This document shows positions 53,105 to 62,240 of a stretch of 62,240 nucleotides of DNA, one piece after another. Positions within the stretch are counted from its first letter, which is position 1. The number at the start of each line of letters is the position of its first letter. The notes under the pieces are model-generated. The model was not told the origin of the DNA. It did not search any database and worked only from the letters and a program-made list of their open reading frames with translations. The position numbers and the translations under genes were made by a program. This DNA comes from Sulfurospirillaceae bacterium (GTDB lineage: Bacteria; Campylobacterota; Campylobacteria; Campylobacterales; Sulfurospirillaceae). The stretch is taken from NCBI GenBank assembly GCA_028693565.1, contig JAQUVE010000002.1, positions 1-62,240 on the forward strand, in the 5' to 3' direction.

Positions 53105-53620
53105 CTATTTTTTAGGAGTCACCAGCATATTTATATATCTTCCTTCTAACTTAGGAGTTTTTTCACGTTCTGCTATATCCTCCAAAAGTGGCCACAAGTT
53201 CTCTAATACTTGCTCACCCGCTTCTGGAGTAGACATCTCTCGACCGCGCAAGAAAACTCTAAAGCGAACATGTTTTCCTTCTTCAAGGAATTCTCTAGCA
53301 TGTTTTACTTTATAGTTTATATCATTCTGAGCGATTTTAACCGAAAGTTTAATCTCTTTGATTTCGATTATTTTTTGATTCTTTTTCGCTTCTTTCTGCT
53401 TCTTTTCTTGCTGGTATTTAAATTTACCATAATTCATTATCTTACAAACTGGAGGGTTTGCATCAGGGGCAATCAATACTAAATCAAGTCCAAGTTCATC
53501 TGCTTTTGCAAGAGCTTCTTTTCTAGATATGATACCATATTGGGTTCCATCATCACCGATACATCGTACTTCGTTCGCTCTGATATCTTCATTAAGCATT
53601 ACGTCTTTGTCTTTACTCAA
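53105..53620 (-). CDS. infC: Translation initiation factor IF-3
   Basis: The 171-residue protein contains the IF3 N-domain ([29 protein letters not shown]), the linker rich in Lys ([17 protein letters not shown]) and the C-domain ([23 protein letters not shown]). The proposed start is the TTG at 53620, overlapping the thrS stop by four bases; infC often has a rare start used for autoregulation. An ATG at 53599 would also work. It acts in start-site selection on the 30S subunit. Confidence 0.95.
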   Translation of the reverse strand: MSKDKDVMLNEDIRANEVRCIGDDGTQYGIISRKEALAKADELGLDLVLIAPDANPPVCKIMNYGKFKYQQEKKQKEAKKNQKIIEIKEIKLSVKIAQNDINYKVKHAREFLEEGKHVRFRVFLRGREMSTPEAGEQVLENLWPLLEDIAEREKTPKLEGRYINMLVTPKK

Positions 53621-55434
53621 AAGTGTACCTCACTAAGTTTCTCCTTTAATTTTAATAATAATGCGTCTTTTGTTAGATTATACTGTGTTCTTTCTCTTCT
53701 ATCCCTTACAGCGACACTTTTTTGCTCAACTTCTGCATCTCCGAGAACTAAAATCATCGGAACACGCATTGTTTCTGCATTTCTAATGCGCTTATTAAGG
53801 CTTTCATTTTTGGAAGAAATCTCCACATCAATGCCCTCGCCCATTAACTCGTTTGCCAGTTCTTTTGCATATGCTAAATGAGCATCCCCAATAGGCACAA
53901 TAACCACTTGCGTAGGAGCTATAAAAAATGGAAATTCTCCAGCAGTATGCTCAATCAAAATTCCAATAAATCGTTCAAATGAGCCTAAAATTGCACGATG
54001 TAACATAACTGGACGGGCGTGTTCATTATTGGCATCAACATAAGAGATGTCAAAGCGTTCAGGTAAATTAAAATCTACTTGAATAGTACCACATTGCCAT
54101 TTTCGCTTTAAAGCATCGGTAATTTTAATATCAATTTTAGGGCCATAAAATGCTCCACCACCTTCATCAATACCATAGTGAATACCATTTTCATCCAGTG
54201 CATTTTTAAGCCCTTCTGTTGCAGCTATCCAATAGGCTTCATCACCAATAGATTTTGCGGGTCTGGTTGAAATTTCCATATCATATTTGAATCCGAATGT
54301 TTTCATAATAGAATCGACAAAACTTAAAATTTCTATAACATTTTCTTTAATTTGATCAGGTGTACAGAAAATATGTGCATCATCTTGGGTAAATTCACGC
54401 ACTCTGAAGAGTCCATGAAGTACTCCACTTTTTTCATGGCGGTGAACAACACCATATTCAAAAAACTTAAGCGGCAAATCACGGTAACTTCTTACTTCAC
54501 TTTGGAACACTTTGATATGTCCTAAACAGTTCATTGGTTTAATGCCGTATTCTGCTTCATCAATGACCGTGAAATACATATTTTCGCCGTAGTTCTGGTA
54601 GTGTCCACTTACTTTCCAAGCATCTGATTTTAAAATCTCAGGTCCGCGAACAGGTTGATAACCACGTTTACGGTGTGCCGTAAATAGTAATTTTTCCAGC
54701 TTAGAACGAAGTCTTCCGCCATTTGGTAACCAGATAGGAAGTCCCGCACCAACTTCATCATCAAAGGTAAAAAGTTTAAGTTCATTACCAATTTTACGGT
54801 GGTCGCGCTTCTTAGCCTCTTCGATCATAGTCACATAATCTTTGAGACTCTCTTTATCTGCAAAAGCTATACCATAGATACGTGTTAACATTTCACGTTT
54901 TTCATCACCACCTAAATAAGCACCTGCTACTTTAGTCAATTTAAAAAATCGTAAATACCTTGTATTAGGTACATGAGGTCCTCGACATAAATCTTCAAAA
55001 TCGCCTTGTTTATAAACAGAGACTTCACCTTCTGGAATGCGTAAAAGTACTTCTTGTTTCAAGTCATCATGTGCAAAACGTTTACTAACTTCTGTTTTAG
55101 TAGTTGTTATTTTCTCTATTGGAAGTTTTGCGTTGGCAAGTTCTGCCATCTTTTTCTCGATCTCTTTAAGATCATCATCACCTATTTTTTCACCCACACG
55201 AAAATCATAGTAAAAACCATCTTCAATCACAGGTCCAACAAAAAACTGTGCATCTTTATACAATGCTTTAATTGCTTGTGCCATCAAATGTGCACATGAA
55301 TGTCGAATGACTTCGAGCGATTCTTTAGAATTGTTAAAAAGTACAGTATTGTCATACGTGAGAGAGGAGGCAGTTGCAGTTTGCGTATCGATGATAAGAT
55401 TGCCATCTTTATAGGCTATCACTTCATTCATCAT
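53617..55434 (-). CDS. thrS: Threonyl-tRNA synthetase
   Basis: The 605-residue enzyme has the editing domain with [15 protein letters not shown], the class II core with [38 protein letters not shown] (zinc Cys in MNCLGH), [26 protein letters not shown] and the anticodon-binding domain. It lacks the N-terminal TGS domain of about 60-70 residues found in E. coli ThrRS, as its first helix reaches the editing domain at residue 45. It charges tRNA-Thr. MM at the start gives ATG choices at 55434 and 55431. Confidence 0.96.
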   Translation of the reverse strand: MMNEVIAYKDGNLIIDTQTATASSLTYDNTVLFNNSKESLEVIRHSCAHLMAQAIKALYKDAQFFVGPVIEDGFYYDFRVGEKIGDDDLKEIEKKMAELANAKLPIEKITTTKTEVSKRFAHDDLKQEVLLRIPEGEVSVYKQGDFEDLCRGPHVPNTRYLRFFKLTKVAGAYLGGDEKREMLTRIYGIAFADKESLKDYVTMIEEAKKRDHRKIGNELKLFTFDDEVGAGLPIWLPNGGRLRSKLEKLLFTAHRKRGYQPVRGPEILKSDAWKVSGHYQNYGENMYFTVIDEAEYGIKPMNCLGHIKVFQSEVRSYRDLPLKFFEYGVVHRHEKSGVLHGLFRVREFTQDDAHIFCTPDQIKENVIEILSFVDSIMKTFGFKYDMEISTRPAKSIGDEAYWIAATEGLKNALDENGIHYGIDEGGGAFYGPKIDIKITDALKRKWQCGTIQVDFNLPERFDISYVDANNEHARPVMLHRAILGSFERFIGILIEHTAGEFPFFIAPTQVVIVPIGDAHLAYAKELANELMGEGIDVEISSKNESLNKRIRNAETMRVPMILVLGDAEVEQKSVAVRDRRERTQYNLTKDALLLKLKEKLSEVHF

Positions 55435-55487
55435 GGTAGTATCCTTTTACTTGTATGAACTTCCAAACCAACGGAAGAACAAAAAAA

Positions 55488-55563
55488 TGGTGGTCGCGAG
55501 AGGGTTCGAACCTCCGACCACTACCTTGTCGAGGTAGTGCTCTACCAACTGAGCTACGCGGCC
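55488..55563 (-). tRNA. tRNA-Val (anticodon GAC) with a C-A mismatch in the acceptor stem
   Basis: The minus strand folds into a complete 76-base cloverleaf with encoded CCA: acceptor GGCCGCG with CGCGACC, D-arm GCTC/GAGC, anticodon stem CTACC/GGTAG with loop TCGACAA (anticodon GAC), T-arm GGAGG/CCTCT with TTCGAAC. All arms pair, except that base 3 of the acceptor (C, position 55561) faces A70. A T in that place would complete the stem. The gene lies between thrS and lspA. Confidence 0.95.
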
Positions 55564-55643
55564 ACACAAATTAAGAGCTGAGATTATACCAAAAAAAATG
55601 AAAAAATCAATGATTTTCTTATTTTTCCGTTTAAATTGGGCTT

Positions 55644-56090
55644 TTATGCCGCCTTTTCTTTTGTCCATGAGAGGTAAAGTATCAATACAACACCACAATC
55701 TATCATCACATCCGCAAAATTAAAGACCGCAAATTCAAACCCATAGTGCCAAAAGAAATAATCCACAACACCGCCATGAATAAAGCGATCATACACATTA
55801 CTAAGGCCTGCTCCCATAATAATACCTGCTGGTAAACTGTATTTTTGGAAACTCTCTTTATGACGCAGTAAGTATAAAAAAATACTCATAATCATGATAA
55901 GCTGTATGTATTTTAGATGTCCTTCTAAAAAAGCAAACATTGAAAAAGCAACGCCTTTATTAAAGGTAAGAATTAGTGAAAAAAAATCACCATACCACCG
56001 AAAGCCTTCTAAAAAAAGTGTTTTAATACTTTGATCTATAAAAAAAACACCCAATAGTGCACTCAGAAAAGTAATGAGTGTTTTATTCAT
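55644..56090 (-). CDS. lspA: Lipoprotein signal peptidase
   Basis: The 148-residue membrane protein has four helices and the family motifs: [10 protein letters not shown] with the first Asp region, [35 protein letters not shown] with the catalytic Asn/Asp, and [19 protein letters not shown] with the second catalytic Asp. It removes signal peptides from lipoproteins such as those at 3.6, 33.2 and 47.8 kb. Its start overlaps the glmM stop by 8 bases. Confidence 0.95.
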   Translation of the reverse strand: MNKTLITFLSALLGVFFIDQSIKTLFLEGFRWYGDFFSLILTFNKGVAFSMFAFLEGHLKYIQLIMIMSIFLYLLRHKESFQKYSLPAGIIMGAGLSNVYDRFIHGGVVDYFFWHYGFEFAVFNFADVMIDCGVVLILYLSWTKEKAA

Positions 56091-57426
56091 TCAAAGCACT
56101 TTTTAAAAGTTTTACAACTCTTTCCATTTTCTCTTCTAAAATTTTTTCCTCTTTACCTTCCAGTAAAATACGCAATAGATTTTCTGTTCCAGAATAGCGA
56201 ATTAAAACTCGAATATGTTTTGCTTCTATCTCCTGAATGAGCTCTTGATAGCCTTTAATGTCTTCGAGTGGAATTTTATTTTCAACTTTGAGATTTTGCT
56301 GCAATTGAGGATAAAGTTCAAAAGGATTAAAAAGTTGACTCACTTTTTGCTTTTCTGTGAGCAAACAATGCATCACAGCAAGGGCTGCTACTAACGCATC
56401 ACCCGTTTTAGCAAAATCGGAAAGAATAATATGTCCACTTTGCTCCCCTCCATAGTTAATTCTCTCCTTGTATAAGCACTCCAATACATTCTTGTCACCT
56501 ACATCACAACGGTATGTTTTTATGCCATAGTGCGTCAAATAGTCTTCTAACGCTTGGTTACTCATAACAGTAACACATACAGCATTGTTAGTGAGTGCAT
56601 TTTTATTTTTTAAAAAACTTGCGAGCTTACCTAAGAGTTTATCCCCATGCACAGGATTGCCTTTTTCATCCACAACCACAAGCCTATCGGCATCACCATC
56701 AAAAGCAAAACCAATATCAGCGCGAAGGCGCCTAACTTCTTCGCCTAATTCCTCAGGGTGCAAAGCGCCACAGTTAAGATTGATATTGCTACCATTAGGT
56801 TCATTATTAATAATAATAACATCTGCCCCTAACTCATTAAAAATAGTAGGCGCAACTTTGTATGCTGCTCCATTAGCCGTGTCGAGAACAATGCGTAAGC
56901 CTTTAAGCGTAAGATTTTTGGGTAATGAATTTTTAATCTGAACAATATACCTTCCAATAACATCATCAATTCGTTTTGAACGCCCAATATCAAATTCAGT
57001 TTTTTGATTTTTTTCAATTAAATCATCATCAAAATAAATTTTTTCTATCTCTGCTTCTTCAGTTTCTCCAAGTTTGTTACCAAAAGAGTCAAAAAATTTA
57101 ATACCATTATCGAAGTACGGATTGTGTGATGCACTAATCATTATTCCTGCATCACAACGCATGTCTTCTGTTAAAAATGCAATGGCCGGTGTAGGCATCG
57201 GCCCAATTTGTCTCACATCATACCCTACTGCCGTTAAGCCTGAAACAATAGCATTTTCTATCATATACCCGCTACGTCTGGTGTCTTTGCCTACTAAAAT
57301 TTTATTAGTAATGGAGTTTTTGCGAAAATAAATCCCTGCAGCCATAGCTAAACGCATTGCCATAAAAGCACTCAATTTTTTACCAGCTTTACCACGAACA
57401 CCATCTGTTCCAAAAAGTTTCATCAT
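56083..57426 (-). CDS. glmM: Phosphoglucosamine mutase
   Basis: The 447-residue protein shows [16 protein letters not shown] at the start, the active-site serine loop [19 protein letters not shown], the metal loop [16 protein letters not shown], the sugar-binding loop [14 protein letters not shown] and the phosphate-binding end [12 protein letters not shown]. It converts glucosamine-6-phosphate to glucosamine-1-phosphate for cell wall and lipopolysaccharide precursors. ATG choices at 57426 and 57423. The pair glmM-lspA is common in Campylobacterota. Confidence 0.96.
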   Translation of the reverse strand: MMKLFGTDGVRGKAGKKLSAFMAMRLAMAAGIYFRKNSITNKILVGKDTRRSGYMIENAIVSGLTAVGYDVRQIGPMPTPAIAFLTEDMRCDAGIMISASHNPYFDNGIKFFDSFGNKLGETEEAEIEKIYFDDDLIEKNQKTEFDIGRSKRIDDVIGRYIVQIKNSLPKNLTLKGLRIVLDTANGAAYKVAPTIFNELGADVIIINNEPNGSNINLNCGALHPEELGEEVRRLRADIGFAFDGDADRLVVVDEKGNPVHGDKLLGKLASFLKNKNALTNNAVCVTVMSNQALEDYLTHYGIKTYRCDVGDKNVLECLYKERINYGGEQSGHIILSDFAKTGDALVAALAVMHCLLTEKQKVSQLFNPFELYPQLQQNLKVENKIPLEDIKGYQELIQEIEAKHIRVLIRYSGTENLLRILLEGKEEKILEEKMERVVKLLKSALNE

Positions 57427-57514
57427 TTTTCCTAATCCCTAAACTTGTGAAGAAATTGTAACAAAACTTTGTTAATTCTTTACATGCAAAAGCTTACCCT
57501 ATCATAATTCTAGG

Positions 57515-57520
57515 TATAAT
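57515..57520 (+). promoter_or_regulatory. -10 promoter element before the DUF6394/K+ channel pair
   Basis: A perfect TATAAT in AT-rich sequence lies 34 bases before the ATG at 57554; AAGGGAA is the ribosome site. Confidence 0.55.
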
Positions 57521-57553
57521 TATCACTACTATCAATCAAACAAGGGAAACACT

Positions 57554-57931
57554 ATGAATTTAGACAAAGTCATTTCAGGGTTTTTTATCATTCTTGCTAT
57601 GACATTAAACTTTGGTTTTTTCTATGGAGATATCGCTTCTTTAGAACTACACAGTAAATATGAGCTTTTTGCTGCCCTGATTGTCAATATTATTGCTACA
57701 ACCCTTAAAATTGGAGATAAAACCCAATTAGGATCAGTACTTCTTGCAACCAGCTTAGTCGCTGATATTCAATTGATTGCAGCAGCTTTTGTATGGACAA
57801 TTGCAGGTTATGCATATGTTGTCAATAAAGAAATCGCTTCTATTATTATTAGTCTTAGTGGAGGAGCTCTTTTAGCCAACATCACTAGTGTTTTCCTTTA
57901 TGTAGGTGACACTCTTAAGTCAAAAAGATAA
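57554..57931 (+). CDS. Small four-helix membrane protein (DUF6394-like)
   Basis: The 125-residue protein has four hydrophobic segments: VISGFFIILAMTLNFGFFYGDI, KYELFAALIVNIIATTLKIG, LGSVLLATSLVADIQLIAAAFVWTIAG (in outline) and IASIIISLSGGALLANITSVFL. It resembles DUF6394 proteins of this phylum; I recall the name but cannot check it. It starts the operon with the channel gene 6 bases on, so it may be a partner or regulator of the channel. Confidence 0.75.
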   Translation: MNLDKVISGFFIILAMTLNFGFFYGDIASLELHSKYELFAALIVNIIATTLKIGDKTQLGSVLLATSLVADIQLIAAAFVWTIAGYAYVVNKEIASIIISLSGGALLANITSVFLYVGDTLKSKR

Positions 57932-57937
57932 TTAGCT

Positions 57938-59644
57938 GTGAAACATAGCTCATTGTGGATTGTATTACAGCGTATGAGAGCTCCTTTCTTGGTGCTTATT
58001 GTCACGTATACTATCTCTATCGTGGGTTTATTAGTCATTGATGGTGTTGACAACAATGGTAACATATATCATATGTCCATTTTTGATGCTTTCTATTTTA
58101 TTTCGTATACAGCAACAACGATTGGCTTTGGGGAATCACCTTTTACGTTTACTTATGCACAGCGTATTTGGGTATCTATCTCTATCTATTTTAGTGTTAT
58201 TGGTTGGCTTTATAGTATTGGAACTATTATTACTCTATTGCAAGATAAACTTTTTTTACAAGAAGTAGAAAAAGCAAAATTTTTAAGGCATATCAAATAC
58301 CTCAAAGAAAAGTACCTTCTTATTTTAGGGTACAATGCTATTACTAGCGAAATTATCAAAAAAGCTAATGAGAATGGTTTGCGCGCTGTTGTGATTGAAA
58401 AAGATGAGCAAAAAAGAGAAAAACTTTTATTGGAAAATTTCACCCCACCTGTGTATTGTCTTAATGAGGATGTTCATAATCCTAAAGCATTAGAAATGGC
58501 TGGGATAAAATCTATATATTGTAAAGCCATTATCAGTCTTTTTCAAAATGATGCACTCAATCTTAGAATAGCCCTAACTTCAAAAGTTTTAAATCCAAAT
58601 ATAACTATGGCCATTAAATCGACTACCAAAAATCAAACCGAAAATTTGGAAGATTTAGGGGTGCAAATTATTGAAAATCCTTTTGAAATTATCGCTGAAC
58701 AAATTAATTTAGCGATTAATGCACCCCATTCTTTACGCCTTATACGATGGATTTATGGCCTTTGTAATCTTTACGATCCACTGCGAACTCTACCTAAAGG
58801 GAAATATATTGTTTGTGGCTATGGACGTATGGGAGAGAGTATTTATGAGACCCTTAAAGAAAATCAATTTGAAATTGCTTTCATCGAAATTGATAGTACA
58901 AAAGCAAAACGATTGTCTCTTAGCGAAGGGAATAGCATTCATATCGGAGATGGCGATGATAAAGCGATGCTCACTGGCTTAGGTATCAAAGAGTGCGTAG
59001 CTATTATCGCTGGGACAGATGATGACACCACTAATCTTTCTATCTTATCAACTGCTAAAAAATTAAATCCTAATATTATCACTATCGCGCGCGAGAATGA
59101 AATAGAAGATTTCTCAATTTTTGAAAATTCTTCTATTCATACTATTTTTATTCCAGCAAAAACCCTAATTAATAAAACTGTTAATGCTATCATGAATCCC
59201 GTAGTGGACATTTTTATTAAAAATATTACTGCTTTTGGAGAGCAAAATGTTATTGCAATTACAAAAAAACTCCTTGAAATTGATTTACACCCTATTCTTT
59301 TTACACTCAAAGTGGACGAAATACAAGCCCCTGTTCTTTTGGAGCATCTTTTTAATGAACAAATTCCTCTTTCGCTCCTCAAAACTTCATTAAAAAATAG
59401 AAAAGGATCTAACAATCTTATCGCTTTAATGCGTATTCGCCAAAAAGAGATCGATTTCCTTCCTCACTGGGAAAGTCCTATTCAACAACATGATCTCTTT
59501 TTATTTGCAGGCGATGAAAATGCACAAGATCACCTTGAGTATATTGTCAGCAACATTCATGAATTCTATTACGCTTTTTATGGTCAAGAAAAAAGTTTTT
59601 TGGCACCTTTTCTTAAAAAAGCGCCTCAAAAACAATCATCTTAA
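57938..59644 (+). CDS. Potassium channel with TrkA-N (RCK) domains
   Basis: The GTG-started, 568-residue protein has a two-helix pore domain at residues 15-110 with the filter region TATTIGFGESPF. Two RCK-type NAD-binding domains follow: LLILGYNAITSEIIKKANENGLRAVVIE and YIVCGYGRMGESIYETLKENQFEIAFIEID. TrkA-C-like parts come at the end. The filter is TIGFG and not TVGYG, a conservative variant. It should act as a ligand-gated K+ channel in the inner membrane. Confidence 0.88.
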   Translation: MKHSSLWIVLQRMRAPFLVLIVTYTISIVGLLVIDGVDNNGNIYHMSIFDAFYFISYTATTIGFGESPFTFTYAQRIWVSISIYFSVIGWLYSIGTIITLLQDKLFLQEVEKAKFLRHIKYLKEKYLLILGYNAITSEIIKKANENGLRAVVIEKDEQKREKLLLENFTPPVYCLNEDVHNPKALEMAGIKSIYCKAIISLFQNDALNLRIALTSKVLNPNITMAIKSTTKNQTENLEDLGVQIIENPFEIIAEQINLAINAPHSLRLIRWIYGLCNLYDPLRTLPKGKYIVCGYGRMGESIYETLKENQFEIAFIEIDSTKAKRLSLSEGNSIHIGDGDDKAMLTGLGIKECVAIIAGTDDDTTNLSILSTAKKLNPNIITIARENEIEDFSIFENSSIHTIFIPAKTLINKTVNAIMNPVVDIFIKNITAFGEQNVIAITKKLLEIDLHPILFTLKVDEIQAPVLLEHLFNEQIPLSLLKTSLKNRKGSNNLIALMRIRQKEIDFLPHWESPIQQHDLFLFAGDENAQDHLEYIVSNIHEFYYAFYGQEKSFLAPFLKKAPQKQSS

Positions 59645-59718
59645 GCTAAAAACATCTTTATAATGCCTTTTTATTTTAAAATGTGCTTAAAATAAGTTTT
59701 GTTTAATCTTAATTTTTA

Positions 59719-59724
59719 TATAAT
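59719..59724 (+). promoter_or_regulatory. -10 promoter element for rpsT
   Basis: A perfect TATAAT lies 33 bases before the rpsT start at 59757. Confidence 0.5.
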
Positions 59725-59756
59725 CTACGCCTAAATTTAAATTGAAAGGCTTATCT

Positions 59757-60032
59757 ATGGCAAATCACAAGTCAGCAGAAAAGCGTATTAGACAAACAAA
59801 AAAACGCACAGAAAGAAATAGATTTTATAAAACTAGAATCAAAAATCTTACAAGAGCGGTAAAAGAAGCAGTTGAAGCAGGTGACGCGGCAGCCGCTGAG
59901 TTGGCATTGAAAAATGTAAACAAAAACTTCCACTCTTATTCAAGCAAAGGTATTTTAACAAAAAATACAGCTGCAAGACGTGTTAGTAGATTGTCTAAAT
60001 TGGTCCATACGCTAGGTAATGTTGCTGCTTAA
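59757..60032 (+). CDS. rpsT: Ribosomal protein S20
   Basis: The 91-residue protein starts at the ATG at 59757 ([22 protein letters not shown]) with GAAAGG before it. It is the usual bS20: a three-helix protein with a basic first half and the conserved [22 protein letters not shown] end. It belongs to the 30S subunit. prfA follows 29 bases later, an arrangement conserved in this phylum. Confidence 0.96.
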   Translation: MANHKSAEKRIRQTKKRTERNRFYKTRIKNLTRAVKEAVEAGDAAAAELALKNVNKNFHSYSSKGILTKNTAARRVSRLSKLVHTLGNVAA

Positions 60033-60061
60033 GTGCGGCAACACTCCTCTTTTCCTCTTAC

Positions 60062-61129
60062 ATGTTAAAAGATAAACTTCTCCCTTTTGTAGAACGCTAC
60101 AATGAATTAACAACACTTTTAAGCCATCCACAAATTGCGGATGACATTAAAAAAATGACAGCACTTTCTAAAGAGCAATCCTCGTTAGAAAAAATCAAAG
60201 ATAAAGCACAAGAATATCTTTCAACATTGAAAAATATTGAAGAGAATAAACTTTTGCTTGACGATGAAGAGCTGGGCGACCTTGCTAAGGAAGATCTTAA
60301 AGAGCTTGAGCTTCGTAAAGCCGAGCTTGAAGAAGAAATAAAAGTTTTACTGCTTCCGACAGACCCTAATGATGATAGAAATATCTTTTTAGAAATTCGC
60401 GCAGGAACTGGTGGCGATGAAGCGGCTATTTTTTCAGCGGACCTTTTTAAAGCTTATCTTCGTTATGCTGAAAATCGCGGATGGAAAGTAGAAGTTATCT
60501 CTTTAAGTGAGGGCGTATTAAATGGTTATAAAGAAGTTATCGCTCTTATTAAAGGGCAGGGTGCTTTTTCACGCCTTAAATACGAAGGTGGAGTACACCG
60601 TGTACAACGTGTTCCACTTACAGAATCTCAAGGCAGAGTTCACACTTCAGCAGTTACAGTAGCTGTTATGCCTGAAGTTGATGATGTGGAAATTGAGATT
60701 AATGCTAATGACTTGAAAATTGATGTTATGCGCTCAAGTGGCAATGGCGGACAATCTGTTAATACAACTGATAGCGCTGTGCGAATCACCCATTTACCAA
60801 CAGGTCTTGTTGTTGTTAACCAAGATGGAAAATCTCAACACAAAAACAAAGATGCAGCGATGAAAATCCTCAAAGCAAAATTGTATGATTTAGAACTTCA
60901 AGAGCGTAATGCCAAAGAAAGCGAAGCAAGAAAAATGCAAGTTGGTTCAGGTGATCGTAGTGCACGTATTCGTACCTATAACTATCCACAAAATCGTATC
61001 ACTGATCATAGAGTAGGGTTAACACTTTACCGATTAGATGCTATTATGGAAGGCGGATTATTTGATGAAGTAATTGAACCTATTATTGCTCATTCACAAT
61101 CGGAATTGATGAAAGAAGCCAACCTTTAA
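60062..61129 (+). CDS. prfA: Peptide chain release factor 1
   Basis: The 355-residue protein has the RF1 layout. It has an N-terminal helical domain, [28 protein letters not shown], the codon-reading tripeptide region [20 protein letters not shown], and the GGQ loop in [22 protein letters not shown]. The tripeptide reads PLT, where the common versions are PAT, PVT or PET. It ends translation at UAA and UAG. The length is standard. Confidence 0.96.
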   Translation: MLKDKLLPFVERYNELTTLLSHPQIADDIKKMTALSKEQSSLEKIKDKAQEYLSTLKNIEENKLLLDDEELGDLAKEDLKELELRKAELEEEIKVLLLPTDPNDDRNIFLEIRAGTGGDEAAIFSADLFKAYLRYAENRGWKVEVISLSEGVLNGYKEVIALIKGQGAFSRLKYEGGVHRVQRVPLTESQGRVHTSAVTVAVMPEVDDVEIEINANDLKIDVMRSSGNGGQSVNTTDSAVRITHLPTGLVVVNQDGKSQHKNKDAAMKILKAKLYDLELQERNAKESEARKMQVGSGDRSARIRTYNYPQNRITDHRVGLTLYRLDAIMEGGLFDEVIEPIIAHSQSELMKEANL

Positions 61130-61131
61130 TT

Positions 61132-61878
61132 TTATTGATCGTAGATTTGTAAGTTATTCTGTTCTATCATCTCCCGAATCATTTTAATATATTCTGTTTT
61201 CAGTTCAGAATAATTAATCATTGTTTTAGCCGCTTCCATGCCTGTATACTTTTTATTTTCCAAATGTGCTTTGAGTCTTTTTACTCTAAATGCTTCATAA
61301 GCTTCATGGCTATTTAAATTAAGCATATAAGCATTAACAGATTTTTGAATCGAAGAAAAAACACGAATCATATGTGTTTTACCAAATGCTCTATTTTGAG
61401 GCATTAGACCTACGCCAGAATAAGTCCAATGTCCAAAAAGATTATTGGCTTCTCTAGCAAATCGACTTTTCCCCCACCCACTTTCAAGTGCTCCTTGCGC
61501 CAGTGCTAAAGAGGTAGGAACAATATCTATGCGCTTAAAAAACTCATCTCTATCAAAAAGATTTTCAACACCGTATTTATTACGAAGGGCTATGAGATAA
61601 CCTACATTTTGATAATTGAGTCCTCTAAAGGCATCTGGCATTGCTTTAGCAAAAAAGTTTGTAATAAAGACTCTGTCTTTTTGAATATCAGCATTCCCTC
61701 TATCTACAAAAACTTTAAGCTCCCGCATAAAAGCTTCTTTTTGTTGCGCACTGTCTTCGATTTGATAATATGAGGCAGAAAAACCTGTCGTAGCAAACAA
61801 CACACTCTTTATTCCCACGAATATTAACAAAGCGATAAAAAGGACATTTGAGCGCTTCACGAGCTTGAATACTCCCAT
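61132..61878 (-). CDS. Exported Bax-like glucosaminidase
   Basis: The 248-residue protein has an N-terminal hydrophobic segment (VLFIALLIFVGIKSVLFA) and a glucosaminidase domain: VPTSLALAQGALESGWGKSRFAREANNLFGHW with the catalytic Glu in ALESGWG. Bax-type proteins cleave peptidoglycan glycan strands in the periplasm. It overlaps the dapF end by 22 bases on the same strand, so the two genes are coupled, a link between wall breakdown and diaminopimelate synthesis that may be only incidental. Confidence 0.87.
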   Translation of the reverse strand: MGVFKLVKRSNVLFIALLIFVGIKSVLFATTGFSASYYQIEDSAQQKEAFMRELKVFVDRGNADIQKDRVFITNFFAKAMPDAFRGLNYQNVGYLIALRNKYGVENLFDRDEFFKRIDIVPTSLALAQGALESGWGKSRFAREANNLFGHWTYSGVGLMPQNRAFGKTHMIRVFSSIQKSVNAYMLNLNSHEAYEAFRVKRLKAHLENKKYTGMEAAKTMINYSELKTEYIKMIREMIEQNNLQIYDQ

Positions 61879-62240
61879 GAAACATCAAAAGTATGTTGTA
61901 CACTTCCTTTAAAAAACAACCTCCCATTATCAATTCTAAGCGATAATTCTTCTTGGCTAGTTGGATATACACAAACGTTTTCATCGGCTAATTTTTGCAA
62001 CCATGCTCCATAAAAAGCGGCTGCCATACCCGTACCACATGCTAACGTTTCATCCTCTACACCACGCTCATATGTTCTTACATATAAGGCTTTATCATGA
62101 ACCGAAACAAAATTCACATTGGCATTATGCTTGTAGCGCATTTGCCGTGCAATCGTTTTATCAAACAAAGCAACATCATTTACAAAAGTTACTAAATGGG
62201 GAACACCCGTATCGTAAAAATGCCATGTAAGACCATTTTC
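61857..62240 (-). CDS. dapF: Diaminopimelate epimerase, partial at window edge
   Basis: The frame runs off the window at 62240, starting ENGLTWHFYDTGVPHLVTFV, so the N-terminal half is missing. The visible 127 residues hold YDTGVPHLV, the 'VNFVSV' and YERGVEDETLACGTGMAAAFYGAWL with the second catalytic cysteine (CGTG). DapF makes meso-diaminopimelate for peptidoglycan and the last step to lysine. The first catalytic Cys lies outside the window. The C-terminal end overlaps the glucosaminidase gene. Confidence 0.93.
   Translation of the reverse strand, partial: ENGLTWHFYDTGVPHLVTFVNDVALFDKTIARQMRYKHNANVNFVSVHDKALYVRTYERGVEDETLACGTGMAAAFYGAWLQKLADENVCVYPTSQEELSLRIDNGRLFFKGSVQHTFDVSWEYSSS

Noticed and set aside
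55447-55698. 83-codon minus-strand gene
   Set aside because: It runs through the tRNA gene; the stretch GRVAQLVEHYLDKVVVGGSNP is a typical artefact of translating a tRNA.

Overview
The window looks like a chromosome segment of a free-living, respiratory Campylobacterota (Epsilonproteobacteria), most likely a Sulfurospirillum-like organism. This is an inference. It rests on low G+C, tightly packed and often overlapping genes, 'HQWRQPLN' histidine kinases, UPF0323 and DUF1104-type proteins, and gene order shared with Campylobacter jejuni: the Cj0369-Cj0374 block (ccoG, rpsU, UPF0323 lipoprotein, glutathionylspermidine-synthase-like, hydroxyacid dehydrogenase, YajQ), the eptC-dgkA pair and the Cj1646-Cj1649 Mla block. 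No phage, insertion sequence or CRISPR array is visible.

Layout. 1-303 is foreign-looking sequence that interrupts an acyl-CoA synthetase gene (304-1509); it may be an assembly chimera. 1.5-4.5 kb holds a FadL porin, endonuclease IV, a lipoprotein and a Fur-family regulator divergent from znuACB (4.6-7.0 kb). 7-11.4 kb has a DMT exporter, a small cytochrome c pair and a polar amino acid ABC transporter. 11.4-14.1 kb holds a PilZ protein and a two-component system, followed by pyrC, an aldo/keto reductase, a membrane class III cyclase, amtB-glnK and a periplasmic cyclophilin. 19.8-23.2 kb is a three-component sensor operon (periplasmic binding protein, kinase, regulator). 23.3-30.2 kb has a methyltransferase, a Tyr/Arg-rich exported protein, an HD-GYP protein, an MFS transporter, a chemoreceptor gene broken by an in-frame TAA, MarC and msrA.

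30.3-36.1 kb is one dense co-directional run: mlaE (with a fused STAS domain), mlaF, mlaD, a PqiC-like lipoprotein, a DUF1104-like protein, an OmpR-type regulator and kinase, and a cytochrome c. Cytochrome c553 and convergent malate synthase G follow. 38.7-42.1 kb is the most unusual part: a long AT-rich leader with a GC-rich island and a large stem-loop, then a quinol-site-less bd-type oxidase whose subunit I ends in a cytochrome c domain, with a CydA-like second subunit. 42.1-52.3 kb carries dgkA, a phosphoethanolamine transferase, a candidate small RNA, a DsrE-like exported protein, the Cj0371-like block, rpsU, and ccoG preceded by a resolvase-like gene without catalytic residues, which sits next to an 18-bp inverted repeat. 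52.3-57.4 kb is thrS-infC-rpmI-rplT, tRNA-Val, lspA and glmM. The end holds a K+ channel/TrkA protein, rpsT, prfA, a Bax-like glucosaminidase and a partial dapF.

Together the genes describe an envelope-rich, redox-sensing cell with microaerobic oxidases, metal and nitrogen uptake, glyoxylate use and many sensory systems. The strongest leads for something undescribed are the cyd leader RNA, the resolvase-turned-regulator with its palindrome, the paired hairpin motifs in the infC-rpmI-rplT spacers and the 44.25-kb small RNA candidate.
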